This document shows positions 20,020-28,574 of a stretch of 64,000 nucleotides of DNA, piece after piece; within the stretch, counting starts at the first letter, position 1, and every line of letters begins with the position of its first letter. Made by a program: the position numbers and the translations under genes. The notes beneath the pieces are model-generated. The model saw nothing but the letters and a program-made list of their open reading frames with translations. It did not search any database and was not told the DNA's origin. The DNA is taken from NCBI GenBank assembly GCA_025980465.1, contig JAICXJ010000008.1, positions 28,181 through 92,180 of the forward strand, given 5' to 3'. The stretch comes from Frankiales bacterium (GTDB lineage: Bacteria > Actinomycetota > Actinomycetes > JAFAQI01).

Positions 20020-21765
20020 CTACCCCGCTGAGGTGATGCGGCAGATCACTGAGCCGGCACTGACGACCGCGCCGACATCGGCGGCAAGGTCGGCGACGGT
20101 GCCGGACTGATGAGCGTTGATCGGCTGCTCCATCTTCATCGCCTCGAGGACGACGATCAGATCGCCTTCCGCGACGCTGTCACCGTCGGCAACTGCGATC
20201 TTCACGATCGTGCCTTGCATCGGCGCGGTCAGTGAGTCACCGCCGGCCGCGGCTGCCGATGCCGATGCCCGGTGGGCTGATGGCGGCTTCCGCGACTTCG
20301 TCGCGGAAGCGCTGGGGATTCCACCCGGCAGCGAGACCTCGAGACGGCGGCCGCCGACTTCCACCGTGATCCGGTCGCGCTCGACTGCCTCGGGCCCGGC
20401 CGCGGACCCGTCGTACGGCGGGACCGACCCGGTCCACTCGGTTTCGATCCACCGGGTGTGAATCGCGAACGGCTCGCTGGTGAACGCCGGATCCTCGAGC
20501 ACCGCACGATGGAACGGGATGATCGTCGGCATCCCGCCGACATCGAACTCGGCGAGTGCCCGGCGGCTTCGCTCGATTGCCTCGGTCCGGGTCGAACCGC
20601 TGACGATCAGCTTTGCGATCAACGAGTCGAAGGCGCCCGGAACCGTGTCGCCCAGAACATAGCCGGCGTCGACCCGAACCCCTGGCCCGGTCGGGATCGT
20701 CCAGCTCGTGATGCGGCCCGGCGCCGGCAGGAAGTTTCGGCCGGCGTCCTCGGCATTGATGCGGAACTCGATTGAGTGCCCACGAGCGACCGGATCGGCA
20801 TCGGTGAGCTGCTGGCCGTCGGCGATCGCGAACTGCGCCCGCACCAGGTCGACGCCGCTGGTCTCTTCGGTCACCGGATGCTCGACCTGCAGGCGGGTGT
20901 TGACCTCGAGGAACGACACGGTGCCGTCCTGCGCGACGAGGAACTCACAGGTGCCCGCCCCGACGTAGCCCGCCGCCTTCGCGATCGCCTTGCTCGCGGT
21001 GTACAGCCGTTCCCGCTGGTCGTCGGTGAGGAATGGTGCCGGAGCCTCCTCGACCACTTTCTGGTGTCGGCGCTGAAGCGAGCAGTCGCGGGTGCCGACG
21101 ACCACCACCGTGCCGTGACCGTCGGCGAGAATCTGGGTCTCGACGTGGCGCGGCTTGTCGAGGTAGCGCTCGACGAAGCACTCGCCTCGCCCGAACGCGG
21201 CGACCGCCTCGCGCACGGCACTGTCGTACAGCTCGTCGATCTCCTCGCGATCGCGAGCAACCTTCAGACCCCGACCACCTCCACCGAAGGCTGCCTTGAT
21301 CGCGATCGGCATCCCGTGCTCGTCGACGAACTCGAGTACCTCGGCAACTCCGCTGACCGGGTTCGGGGTGCCCGCGGCGAGCGGGGCGCCGACATCGGTC
21401 GCGATGTGACGCGCCTTCACCTTGTCGCCGAGTGCATCGATCGCATCCGGCGGCGGCCCGATCCAGATCAACCCGGCGTCGATGACCGCGGCGGCAAAGC
21501 CGGCATTCTCAGCCAGGAATCCGTAGCCGGGATGGACCGCGTCCGCGCCGGAGCGTTTGGCGATGTCGAGGATCTTGGCCACGTCGAGATAGGTCTCGCC
21601 GGCTGTACTGCCGACGAGGGCATATGCCTCGTCGGCGAGCTGGGCGTGAACGCTGTCCAAGTCGGGATCGGCATACATCGCGACACTGCCGATTCCGGCG
21701 TCGCGGCAGGCGCGAATCACCCGGACCGCGATCTCGCCTCGGTTGGCGATCAGGACCTTCCGCAT
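20020..21765 (-). CDS. accA: Acyl-CoA carboxylase alpha chain (biotin carboxylase + BCCP)
   Basis: The 581-residue subunit carboxylates its own biotin for transfer by a beta chain to acetyl-, propionyl- or other acyl-CoA. The biotin carboxylase domain (about 1-445) begins [20 protein letters not shown], has the ATP-grasp Gly-rich loop [12 protein letters not shown] near residue 160 and the catalytic segment [17 protein letters not shown] near 285. The C-terminal biotinyl domain holds [11 protein letters not shown] near residue 540, with the Lys that is biotinylated. The ATG has GGAG and a TAGAGT box upstream. Two beta chains (32.7 and 40.0 kb), an epsilon chain and the biotin ligase are in the window, so it is probably their shared partner. 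Confidence 0.9.
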   Translation of the reverse strand: MRKVLIANRGEIAVRVIRACRDAGIGSVAMYADPDLDSVHAQLADEAYALVGSTAGETYLDVAKILDIAKRSGADAVHPGYGFLAENAGFAAAVIDAGLIWIGPPPDAIDALGDKVKARHIATDVGAPLAAGTPNPVSGVAEVLEFVDEHGMPIAIKAAFGGGGRGLKVARDREEIDELYDSAVREAVAAFGRGECFVERYLDKPRHVETQILADGHGTVVVVGTRDCSLQRRHQKVVEEAPAPFLTDDQRERLYTASKAIAKAAGYVGAGTCEFLVAQDGTVSFLEVNTRLQVEHPVTEETSGVDLVRAQFAIADGQQLTDADPVARGHSIEFRINAEDAGRNFLPAPGRITSWTIPTGPGVRVDAGYVLGDTVPGAFDSLIAKLIVSGSTRTEAIERSRRALAEFDVGGMPTIIPFHRAVLEDPAFTSEPFAIHTRWIETEWTGSVPPYDGSAAGPEAVERDRITVEVGGRRLEVSLPGGIPSASATKSRKPPSAHRASASAAAAGGDSLTAPMQGTIVKIAVADGDSVAEGDLIVVLEAMKMEQPINAHQSGTVADLAADVGAVVSAGSVICRITSAG

Positions 21766-21772
21766 TCTCCAG

Positions 21773-21793
21773 ACTCTATTTACATGGCATGCT
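21773..21793. promoter_or_regulatory. Divergent -10 boxes between accA and lactate monooxygenase-like genes
   Basis: On the minus strand TAGAGT (21773-21778) lies 7 bases before the accA ATG. On the plus strand CATGCT (21788-21793) lies 6 bases before the GTG at 21800. The whole divergent region is only 34 bp, so the two promoters must nearly overlap and may interfere. The plus-strand box is a weaker match. Confidence 0.5.
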
Positions 21794-21799
21794 CCCGGC

Positions 21800-22972
21800 G
21801 TGACCGACCAGCCGTTCTCGGCGTATCAGAACGAGATCTATCTCAACGGGATGCTCGGCACTGCGCCGGAGTTTCCGATCGACGTAGCCGACCTCGAGGC
21901 AGCTGCCCGGGAACGGTTCGCCCCCGAGGCGTTCGGATATGTCGCCGGCAGCGCGGGGACCGAAAGCACCGCCCGCGCCAACCGGGCGGCGTTCGAACGA
22001 TGGCGGATTGTGCCCCGGTTCCTGGCGCAGGACGTATCGGTGCGCGACTTGTCCACGACGGTGCTCGGTACGCCGATGCCGGCTCCGGTCGCGCTCGCGC
22101 CGGTAGGCGTGCAGGGCATCGTCCATGCCGATGCTGAGATCGCGGTAGCCCGCGCAGCGGCGAGCGTCGGGCTGCCGATAGCGCTGTCGACGGTGTCGTC
22201 GTACCGGCTGGAGGACGTCGCGGCGGCATGTGGCGAGTCGCCGCACTGGTTCCAGCTGTACTGGCCGAAGGACCGCGAGGTCGGCGCCTCGCTACTTGCC
22301 CGGGCGGCGGCGGTCGGCTACTCGGCGCTGGTGGTGACGCTCGACACCTTCATCTTGGCCTGGCGACCGCGTGATCTGCGAACCGGCTATCTGCCCTTCC
22401 TGTCACGGCTCGGCCTCGCCAACTACGAGTCCGACCCGGCGTTCCTCGCGGGTCTGGCTGTCAGCCCGGAGGAAGATCCGACCGCCTCGGTCCTGCACTG
22501 GCAGTCGATGTTCGGTGATCCACGCAACACCTGGGCCGATCTGGCCTGGGTGCGGGAGCACTGGCAGGGCCCGATCGTGCTCAAGGGCGTGCTCCACGCT
22601 GATGACGCTCGCCGCGCGGTCGACGCCGGCATGGACGGGATCCTGGTTTCGAATCACGGTGGTCGGCAGATCGACGGCTCGATTGCGTCTCTCGACGCGC
22701 TTCCTGCTGTTGTCGGGGCGGTGGGCGACCGCGCCGAGGTGCTGCTCGATTCGGGCGTGCGGACCGGATCCGACGTCATGAAGGCGCTCGCACTGGGCGC
22801 CCGAGCAGTGCTGATCGGCCGGCCGTACATCTACGGACTCGGCATCGGCGGTGAGGCCGGCGTCCGCCACGTGTTGCGCAGTTTGCTCGCGGAGCTTGAC
22901 CTGTCGATGGCACTTGCCGGCTGCGCCTCGCTTCAAGATGTCGGGCCGCAGCTACTTGCCCATATACCGTGA
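21800..22972 (+). CDS. Lactate 2-monooxygenase-like FMN alpha-hydroxyacid oxidase
   Basis: The 390-residue protein belongs to the FMN-dependent alpha-hydroxyacid oxidase family and most resembles mycobacterial lactate 2-monooxygenase, with the YQNEIYLNG opening and [15 protein letters not shown] FMN site near residue 100 (ALAPVGVQG). [11 protein letters not shown] near 155, [19 protein letters not shown] near 184 and the catalytic [10 protein letters not shown] near 283, with His and Arg, follow. The enzyme oxidises L-lactate or another 2-hydroxyacid. GTG 21800 is chosen because a CATGCT box lies 6 bases upstream. The stop is only 4 bp before the ABC permease start, so it heads the surface-polymer operon, an unexpected partnership. 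Confidence 0.82.
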   Translation: MTDQPFSAYQNEIYLNGMLGTAPEFPIDVADLEAAARERFAPEAFGYVAGSAGTESTARANRAAFERWRIVPRFLAQDVSVRDLSTTVLGTPMPAPVALAPVGVQGIVHADAEIAVARAAASVGLPIALSTVSSYRLEDVAAACGESPHWFQLYWPKDREVGASLLARAAAVGYSALVVTLDTFILAWRPRDLRTGYLPFLSRLGLANYESDPAFLAGLAVSPEEDPTASVLHWQSMFGDPRNTWADLAWVREHWQGPIVLKGVLHADDARRAVDAGMDGILVSNHGGRQIDGSIASLDALPAVVGAVGDRAEVLLDSGVRTGSDVMKALALGARAVLIGRPYIYGLGIGGEAGVRHVLRSLLAELDLSMALAGCASLQDVGPQLLAHIP

Positions 22973-22976
22973 TCGC

Positions 22977-23837
22977 GTGGCGGAATCCTCACTAGGCCTT
23001 GCTGGGCTTCGATTTCGGCGCCTTCATGAAGGGACCAGGCTCAGTTCGGCGGCTGGCCAGCCGCTGCCGATCCGGCTCTATGACATCTGGGATCGCCGCG
23101 ACGTGCTGCGGATGCTCGTTGACCGCGGGCTTCGTCACAAGTACGCCAACTCGGTGCTCGGCTATGCCTGGTCGCTGCTCGAGCCGGCGCTGTTCATCTC
23201 GACGTACTTCCTGTTGCTCAAGATCTTCCACAAGACGTATCCGATGTATCCACTCTTCATCGCCTCGACGATCCTGCCGTGGCAGTGGTTCGCGACGGTC
23301 GTCAACTCCTCGACCGGAACGCTGCGTGCCAACTCGCGTCTGATCACCTCGATCGCACTCCCGCGGGAGATCTACCCGCTGGCCGACGTGACCGTGAAGA
23401 CCGTCGAGTTCGCGCTGAGCCTGCCGCTGATCGTGGTGATCGCATGGATCTACGGAGTGCGGCCGTCCGGTTACGTGTTCGCCTGGCCGCTGGCGCTCGC
23501 GTTCGAGCTGATGATCTGCGTCGGGCTCGCTCTGCTGATCTCCTCGTTGAACACCGTGCTCCGCGATGTCGAGCGCGGCATCGGACTCGTCATACGAGCC
23601 CTGTTCTACCTCTCGCCTGTGCTGTACCCGCTCCAGCGGCTGGCCGGATCGCTTCGTGGCGTCGCGGCTTACAACCCGATGGTGGGAATCCTCGAGCTCA
23701 ACCGGGCGATCTGGTTCCCGGCCTACTGGACGGGATGGCGTCCGGTCTATTTCTCGGCGATCGGCGCGGTCGTCATATTGCTCTTGGGGTTCAGCGTCTT
23801 CGCTCGGGTCGAGCGCGCCGTCCTCAAGGAGCTCTAG
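22977..23837 (+). CDS. ABC-2 polysaccharide/teichoic acid export permease
   Basis: This 286-residue permease of the Wzm/TagG class has about six transmembrane segments after a cytoplasmic N-terminus. RDVLRMLVDRGLRHKYANSVLGYAWSLLEP (in two parts: RDVLRML near residue 45, and GYAWSLLEP near 65) is the characteristic entry into the first membrane helix. It would move a lipid-linked glycan or polyol-phosphate polymer across the membrane together with the ATPase encoded 29 bp downstream. The GTG start at 22977 lies 4 bp after the oxidase stop. Gene context with a fused cytidylyltransferase and TagF-like proteins supports a teichoic-acid-like substrate. Confidence 0.9.
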   Translation: MAESSLGLAGLRFRRLHEGTRLSSAAGQPLPIRLYDIWDRRDVLRMLVDRGLRHKYANSVLGYAWSLLEPALFISTYFLLLKIFHKTYPMYPLFIASTILPWQWFATVVNSSTGTLRANSRLITSIALPREIYPLADVTVKTVEFALSLPLIVVIAWIYGVRPSGYVFAWPLALAFELMICVGLALLISSLNTVLRDVERGIGLVIRALFYLSPVLYPLQRLAGSLRGVAAYNPMVGILELNRAIWFPAYWTGWRPVYFSAIGAVVILLLGFSVFARVERAVLKEL

Positions 23838-23866
23838 TGTCACGAGCCCTGGGGGCGGGACGCTAG

Positions 23867-24628
23867 ATGCCTCCCAAAAAGCGTCGGCCGAGGGACGCAA
23901 TCGTCGTCAAGGACGTCGGCATCAAGTTCGCGATCAACCGGCGCCGTCGCATCGGTGTGAAGAACCTGTTGATCGAAGGGCGGACGGCGACGACCGGCGT
24001 CGGCGAGTACTGGCCGTTCCGGCACCTGTCGTTCCGAGTTGCCAAGGGCGAGTCGGTGGGCGTCATCGGGCGCAACGGCTGCGGCAAGAGCACCTTGCTA
24101 CGGCTGGTCGCCGGGGTGATGCTTCCTGATGAGGGCACCATCCAGGTCAATGGCGGCGTCGGCGCGATGATCGAGTTGTCTGCCGGCTTCGTCGGCGACC
24201 TCACGGCGCGCGAGAACGTCTACCTGATCTCCTCGCTTCACGGATTCACTCGCGAGCAGACCGATGAGCGGTTCGACGAGATCATGCGGTGGGCCGGCGT
24301 GATGAGGTTCGTCGACACTCCGGTGATGCACTTCTCGAGCGGGATGCGCGCCCGCTTGGCGTTCTCGATCGTGACCCGGATGGAGGAGCCGATCCTGCTG
24401 GTGGACGAGGTCCTGGCGGTGGGCGACCGAGCCTTCCGGCGCAAGTGTGCCGCGGTGATCGAGAACATGCTCAGCGATGGCCGCACCATGTTGCTGGTCT
24501 CGCACAACGAGAGCGACCTCCGGCGGTGGTGCACCCGCGGGATCTACCTGCGGCGGGAGCAGGATCCACTCGAGGGTCCGATCGAGGAGATTCTCGAGAT
24601 GTATCTCGACGACCCCGACCAGACGTGA
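23867..24628 (+). CDS. ABC polysaccharide/teichoic acid export ATPase
   Basis: The 253-residue ATPase is of the Wzt/TagH class without a long C-terminal carbohydrate-binding domain. Walker A is GRNGCGKST at residues 68-76; the signature is seen as HFSSGMRARL near 155; Walker B is ILLVDEVLAVGD near 178, and the switch His is in LLVSHNESD near 211. The N-terminus is strongly basic (KKRRPRD, NRRRRIG). With the permease gene upstream it forms a complete exporter. The TGA shares one base with the ATG of the CDP-alcohol phosphotransferase gene, so the polymer genes are tightly coupled. Confidence 0.92.
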   Translation: MPPKKRRPRDAIVVKDVGIKFAINRRRRIGVKNLLIEGRTATTGVGEYWPFRHLSFRVAKGESVGVIGRNGCGKSTLLRLVAGVMLPDEGTIQVNGGVGAMIELSAGFVGDLTARENVYLISSLHGFTREQTDERFDEIMRWAGVMRFVDTPVMHFSSGMRARLAFSIVTRMEEPILLVDEVLAVGDRAFRRKCAAVIENMLSDGRTMLLVSHNESDLRRWCTRGIYLRREQDPLEGPIEEILEMYLDDPDQT

Positions 24629-25401
24629 TGCGACCGACGCTGGACGAGCTGCGCGCCGTTGCGCAACCACCTTCGGTCGTGGGACGGGTGAGCGGCGAGC
24701 ACTGGGCCGGGCGCGTGTACATGCGGCATCTGTCGATCCGGTTGACCCGGGTACTGATCCCGACGCGGGTGTCGGCTGACGGGGTGACGGCCTCGATGCT
24801 GATCACCGGGCCCGGGGCGGCCCTCGCATTGACCGTGCCGCACCTCTGGGGCGCCGTGGTCGCCTTCTTCGTGATCCAGATCCAGGGGCTGCTCGACTGC
24901 ACTGATGGCGAGCTGGCCCGCTGGCGACGTACCACCGGTCCGGTAGGCATCTACCTCGATCGACTCGGCCACTACGTGACCGACGGCTGCCTCGCCGTTG
25001 CGGTCGGAGTCCGTGCCGACGGCGGGCTCGGCTCGATCGACGGTTGGACGATCGTCGGGATCGCGACCGGCTTCCTGGTATTGCTGACAAAGGCCGAAAC
25101 CGACCTGGTGCATGTCGCTCGGGCACAGTCAGGTCGGCCCCGAGTCGAGGACACCGCAGCGGTGGCGCAGCCGAGGGCGGGGGTGGTGCGGCAGTTGCGG
25201 TCGGTCATCGGCGCGGTGCCGTTCAACCGGGCGCTGCTGGCAATAGAGATGACCGGGCTCGCTGTCATCGTCGCGATGATCGATGCCGCCAACGGCTCGC
25301 TCAGTGCCGTGCGGGTGCTCGACGTCGCACTTCTGGTGATTGCGATGACCGTCGTTGCCGGTCATCTGCTCTCGACCGTCACCTCGGACCGACTGCGGTG
25401 A
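24628..25401 (+). CDS. CDP-alcohol phosphatidyltransferase family membrane enzyme
   Basis: This 257-residue membrane protein carries the CDP-alcohol phosphotransferase signature at residues 90-115: Asp90, Asp93-Gly94, Ala97-Arg98, Gly107, Asp111. At the fourth Asp position, which serves as catalytic base in characterised members, there is His115. Several hydrophobic segments flank it. The family transfers a phospho-alcohol from a CDP-alcohol to another alcohol. Placed between the exporter ATPase and a GT2 gene, it may start or prime the surface polymer, for instance on a lipid; substrate unknown. The ATG overlaps the ATPase stop by one base, and an in-frame GTG lies one codon upstream. The next gene overlaps by 4 bases. 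Confidence 0.8.
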   Translation: MRPTLDELRAVAQPPSVVGRVSGEHWAGRVYMRHLSIRLTRVLIPTRVSADGVTASMLITGPGAALALTVPHLWGAVVAFFVIQIQGLLDCTDGELARWRRTTGPVGIYLDRLGHYVTDGCLAVAVGVRADGGLGSIDGWTIVGIATGFLVLLTKAETDLVHVARAQSGRPRVEDTAAVAQPRAGVVRQLRSVIGAVPFNRALLAIEMTGLAVIVAMIDAANGSLSAVRVLDVALLVIAMTVVAGHLLSTVTSDRLR

Positions 25402-26258
25402 CCGCGGTCGGCTGCGTCGTTCTCAGTCAGGGCAATCGGCCCGCGGAGCTCGCCGCCGCGCTCGCCTCGGTGCTTGCGCAGCGCGGTGTCGCGGTGAACC
25501 TCGTGGTGGTCGGCAACGGCTGGGAGCCGGCGAACCTTCCAGCCGCGGTGTCGAGTGTCACCCTGGCCGACAATCGTGGCGTGCCGGAAGCCCGCAACAT
25601 CGGAGCGAGTTCGGTAACCGGTGATCTCCTGCTGTTTCTCGATGACGACATCGAGCTGGTCGGGACGGATCTACTCGCCCGCGCCGTCGCCCAGTTCGAC
25701 GCCGATCCGACTCTCGCCGTCGTCCAGCCCAGGTCGCTCGATCCCGGTGGAGCTCCGACCGCCCGGCGTCACGTGCCGCGCCTGCGTGCCCGCGACCCCT
25801 CCCGCAGTGGCGATGTTGCCTGGTTCTGGGAAGGCGCATCGCTGATCCGTCGCAGCGCCTTCGATGAGATCGGCGGCTGGCCAGGCCACTTCTTCTACGG
25901 CCACGAAGGTATCGAGGTCGCTTGGCGGCTGATCGATGGTGGCTACCGGATCCGCTACGACGCGGGCCTGGAAGTACACAATCCGCAGGCCGCGCCGTTT
26001 CGGGGTCCGCAGCATCGCTACCTCAACGCGCGTAACCGGGTATGGGTGGCCCGCCGTAACCTGCCGCTGCCGCTGCTCGCGGGTTACCTGCTGGTGTGGG
26101 GGATCGCGACGATCGGCCGCGCCCGACGGGCTGCCGAGATCCCATCCGTCGTTCGCGGATTCTGGGACGGCGTCCGTACTCCGTGCGGTCCACGGCGGCC
26201 CTTGCGATGGAGCACTGCTTGGCGGCTGACAAGGCTCGGGCGACCGCCGATCGTGTGA
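25398..26258 (+). CDS. Family 2 glycosyltransferase
   Basis: The 286-residue GT-A fold protein begins GCVVLSQGNRPAELAAAL and has the nucleotide-sugar region LADNRGVPEARNIGASSVTG near residue 57. The metal-binding motif is LFLDDDIELVG near residue 80, and the acceptor-side motif GGWPGHFFYGHEGIEVAWRL lies near 160. It would add a sugar to the polymer or its linkage unit; donor unknown. The GTG start overlaps the previous stop by 4 bases. It is the last gene of the plus-strand run that starts at 21800 and ends directly against the convergent GT2 gene with no intervening base. Confidence 0.85.
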   Translation: MTAVGCVVLSQGNRPAELAAALASVLAQRGVAVNLVVVGNGWEPANLPAAVSSVTLADNRGVPEARNIGASSVTGDLLLFLDDDIELVGTDLLARAVAQFDADPTLAVVQPRSLDPGGAPTARRHVPRLRARDPSRSGDVAWFWEGASLIRRSAFDEIGGWPGHFFYGHEGIEVAWRLIDGGYRIRYDAGLEVHNPQAAPFRGPQHRYLNARNRVWVARRNLPLPLLAGYLLVWGIATIGRARRAAEIPSVVRGFWDGVRTPCGPRRPLRWSTAWRLTRLGRPPIV

Positions 26259-26969
26259 TTACTTCCGCAGCCCCTTGCGCATCGCGGGCACGCCGAGCAG
26301 CGCCTCGACCGCGATCCGGCTCGACATTTTCGAGCTGCCGGCAACCCGCTCGGAAAAGGTGATCGGGATTTCGACGATGCGCGCTCCGCCGGTGGCTGCC
26401 CGCATCGTCATCTCGATCTGGAAGGCGTAGCCATCGCTGGCCGTCGAGGCCGCATCGAGGCGCCGCAGCAGCTCGGCGCGCCACGCCTTGAATCCGCCGG
26501 TCAGGTCGTGCAACGGGCTGCGCAGCAACAGCCGGGCATAGATGTTTCCGCAGCGCGACAGCACTTCGCGTCGCCTGCTCCAGCCGTGCACCGAGCCGCC
26601 CGGGATGTACCGCGATCCCAGCGCGAGATCTGCATCATTCAGGGCGGCGACGAGGCGATCGACATCGGCCGGATCGTGTGACCCGTCGGCGTCCATCTGG
26701 ACGACGATCTCGGTGCTCGGATCGGCCACCGCCTCCTCGAATCCGGCTGCATATGCGCGACCCAGCCCGGACTTGGCGGACCGCGACAGCAGCGTGACTC
26801 GGCCCGGGAGCTCTCGGACGAGTTCGGACACGATGTCCGCTGTGCCGTCGGGTGAACCGTCGTCCACGACGAGCAGGCGCACCCCGACCGGCCGATCGAG
26901 GATCGCCCGCGCCACCCGTTCGATGTTTTCCCGTTCGTTATAGGTAGGGAGCACGACGACAACGGACAC
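26259..26969 (-). CDS. Polyprenol-phosphate mannose synthase-like GT2 enzyme
   Basis: This 236-residue glycosyltransferase resembles the catalytic domain of dolichol/polyprenol-phosphate mannosyltransferases (Ppm1/DPM1). It begins VVVLPTYNERENIERVARAI and has VDDGSPDGTADIV near residue 35, the metal site QMDADGSHDP near 92, and DLTGGFKAWR near 155. It would make the lipid-linked mannose used by GT-C enzymes such as the one at 18.4-20.0 kb; this link is inferred. The GTG start has a GGGAG ribosome site about 8 bases upstream. No membrane domain is attached, as in many bacterial Ppm enzymes. Confidence 0.88.
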   Translation of the reverse strand: MSVVVVLPTYNERENIERVARAILDRPVGVRLLVVDDGSPDGTADIVSELVRELPGRVTLLSRSAKSGLGRAYAAGFEEAVADPSTEIVVQMDADGSHDPADVDRLVAALNDADLALGSRYIPGGSVHGWSRRREVLSRCGNIYARLLLRSPLHDLTGGFKAWRAELLRRLDAASTASDGYAFQIEMTMRAATGGARIVEIPITFSERVAGSSKMSSRIAVEALLGVPAMRKGLRK

Positions 26970-27059
26970 GAATCGGGCTCCCTATGTTCTTCGGGCGGTC
27001 TCTCGACGGTTTATCACGGCACGCTCTGACCATTCCGGAGCCGGACAGGACGCTGACGC

Positions 27060-27065
27060 TACCCT
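27060..27065 (+). promoter_or_regulatory. Predicted -10 box (TACCCT) for the cytidylyltransferase-SDR gene
   Basis: TACCCT ends 9 bases before the ATG at 27075 in the 105-bp divergent gap. There is no ribosome site, so the transcript is probably nearly leaderless. It would drive the cytidylyltransferase-SDR and the first TagF-like gene. Confidence 0.4.
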
Positions 27066-27074
27066 TGGCTGGTC

Positions 27075-28574
27075 ATGTCAGCAGGCGGTTCGAGGCTCCG
27101 AAACATCGGCGTGATCCTCGCCGGCGGGGTCGGCACGCGGGTGGGGCTGACCATTCCGAAGCAGCTGCTGAAGATCGCCGGCAAGCCGGTCATCGAGCAC
27201 ACCCTCGCCTCGTTCCAGAACACCAACGAGATCGACGAGATCATCGTGCTGATGGCGCCCGGATACCTCGACGACGTCAGGGCACTTGTCTCATCGCGCG
27301 GGTTCTCCAAGGTGACGACCGTCATCGAAGGCGGCCGTACCCGCAATGACTCCACCCGCATCGCGCTGGATGCGATCGGCGAGGAGGAGTGCAACGTGCT
27401 CTTCCACGACGCTGTGCGCCCGCTGGTAACGCAGCGGATCATCCGCGAGTGTGTCAACGCGCTGCGACAGTACGAGGCGGTCGACGTCGGCATCCCGTCC
27501 GCCGACACCATCGTCGTGGTCGACGGATCAATCATCACCGACATCCCTGACCGCGCCCGGCTGCGTCGCGGACAGACGCCTCAGGGCTTCCGGCTCTCCA
27601 CGATCCGTAGGGCCTACGAGCTCGCCTGGCAGGACCCCAATTTCGCCGCCACCGATGACTGCAGCGTGGTCTTGAAGTATCTCCCGGACGTACCGATCCA
27701 TCTGGTCGATGGTTCCGAGCACAACATGAAAGTCACCGATCCGGTCGACCTGTTCATCGCCGACAAGCTGTTCCAGCTCAGTTCCTCATCCGTCGAGCGG
27801 CTCGCCGGGGCGGCGGCGTACGAGGAACGACTGCGCGGCCGGGTCGCGGTCGTCTTCGGCGGCAGCTATGGCATCGGTAGTGAGATCGTCGCGGTGCTCG
27901 AGTCCTACGGTGCCACCGTCTTTGCCTTCAGCCGGACCACGACCAACACCTTCGTCGAAGATCCCCGCGACGTCGACGACGCCCTCGGAAAGGTCTACAG
28001 CGATGCCGGTCGCATCGACTTCATCGTCGTGACCGCGGGAGTGTTGACCACCGGAGCCCTCGCCGACTGCGACGACGACACCGTCGACGAGATGATCGCG
28101 GTCAACTACGTCGCACCAGTGCAGATCGCGCGACTCGGAGTGCAGTACCTGGCGGAGACCAAGGGACAGCTGCTGCTGTTCACCTCGAGCAGCTACACCC
28201 GCGGGCGGGCCGGTTACAGCCTCTACTCGTCTACCAAGGCGGCCGTGGTCAACCTCACTCAGGCGCTGGCGGACGAGTGGCTGGACCTCGGCGTGCGAGT
28301 GAATTGCATCAACCCTGAACGTACGGCGACACCGATGCGCACCCGCGCGTTCGGGGAGGAGCCTCGCCAGGATCTGCTTGACGCGGCCGACGTCGCGCAG
28401 ACATCCGTCGACGCGCTGGTTGCCGATGTGACCGGTCAGGTCATTGATGTCCGTCGCCCGGTCACCGCGGTCGTTGGTCCAGCCTCGGGCGCCGGCGAGG
28501 GGGTCGCCGTGCAGGCCGAGCTCCGTGAGGAGGAGGCGGCCGCCGAGGCGGCGCGCGAGCACCAGTCACCGTGA
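27075..28574 (+). CDS. Fused cytidylyltransferase-SDR, predicted CDP-ribitol synthase (Bcs1-like)
   Basis: The 499-residue protein fuses two enzymes. Residues 8-235 form an IspD/TarI-like cytidylyltransferase: GVILAGGVGTRVG, IPKQLLKIAGKPVIEHTL, HDAVRPLV near 113, QTPQGF near 172, DDCSVV near 194 and GSEHNMKVTDPVDLF near 214. Residues 255-450 form a short-chain dehydrogenase with VVFGGSYGIGSE and the catalytic Ser plus YSSTK near residue 388. The same domain order occurs in Haemophilus Bcs1, which reduces ribulose 5-phosphate and makes CDP-ribitol for capsule; assignment of that reaction here is by analogy. The C-terminal 30 residues are Glu/Ala-rich. The stop overlaps the GTG of the TagF-like gene by 4 bases, strongly tying the product to that polymerase. 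Confidence 0.85.
   Translation: MSAGGSRLRNIGVILAGGVGTRVGLTIPKQLLKIAGKPVIEHTLASFQNTNEIDEIIVLMAPGYLDDVRALVSSRGFSKVTTVIEGGRTRNDSTRIALDAIGEEECNVLFHDAVRPLVTQRIIRECVNALRQYEAVDVGIPSADTIVVVDGSIITDIPDRARLRRGQTPQGFRLSTIRRAYELAWQDPNFAATDDCSVVLKYLPDVPIHLVDGSEHNMKVTDPVDLFIADKLFQLSSSSVERLAGAAAYEERLRGRVAVVFGGSYGIGSEIVAVLESYGATVFAFSRTTTNTFVEDPRDVDDALGKVYSDAGRIDFIVVTAGVLTTGALADCDDDTVDEMIAVNYVAPVQIARLGVQYLAETKGQLLLFTSSSYTRGRAGYSLYSSTKAAVVNLTQALADEWLDLGVRVNCINPERTATPMRTRAFGEEPRQDLLDAADVAQTSVDALVADVTGQVIDVRRPVTAVVGPASGAGEGVAVQAELREEEAAAEAAREHQSP

Noticed and set aside
24289..24627. N-terminal extension of the CDP-alcohol phosphotransferase
   Set aside because: It lies in another frame of the ATPase gene; the ATG at 24628 overlaps the ATPase stop and fits the family.
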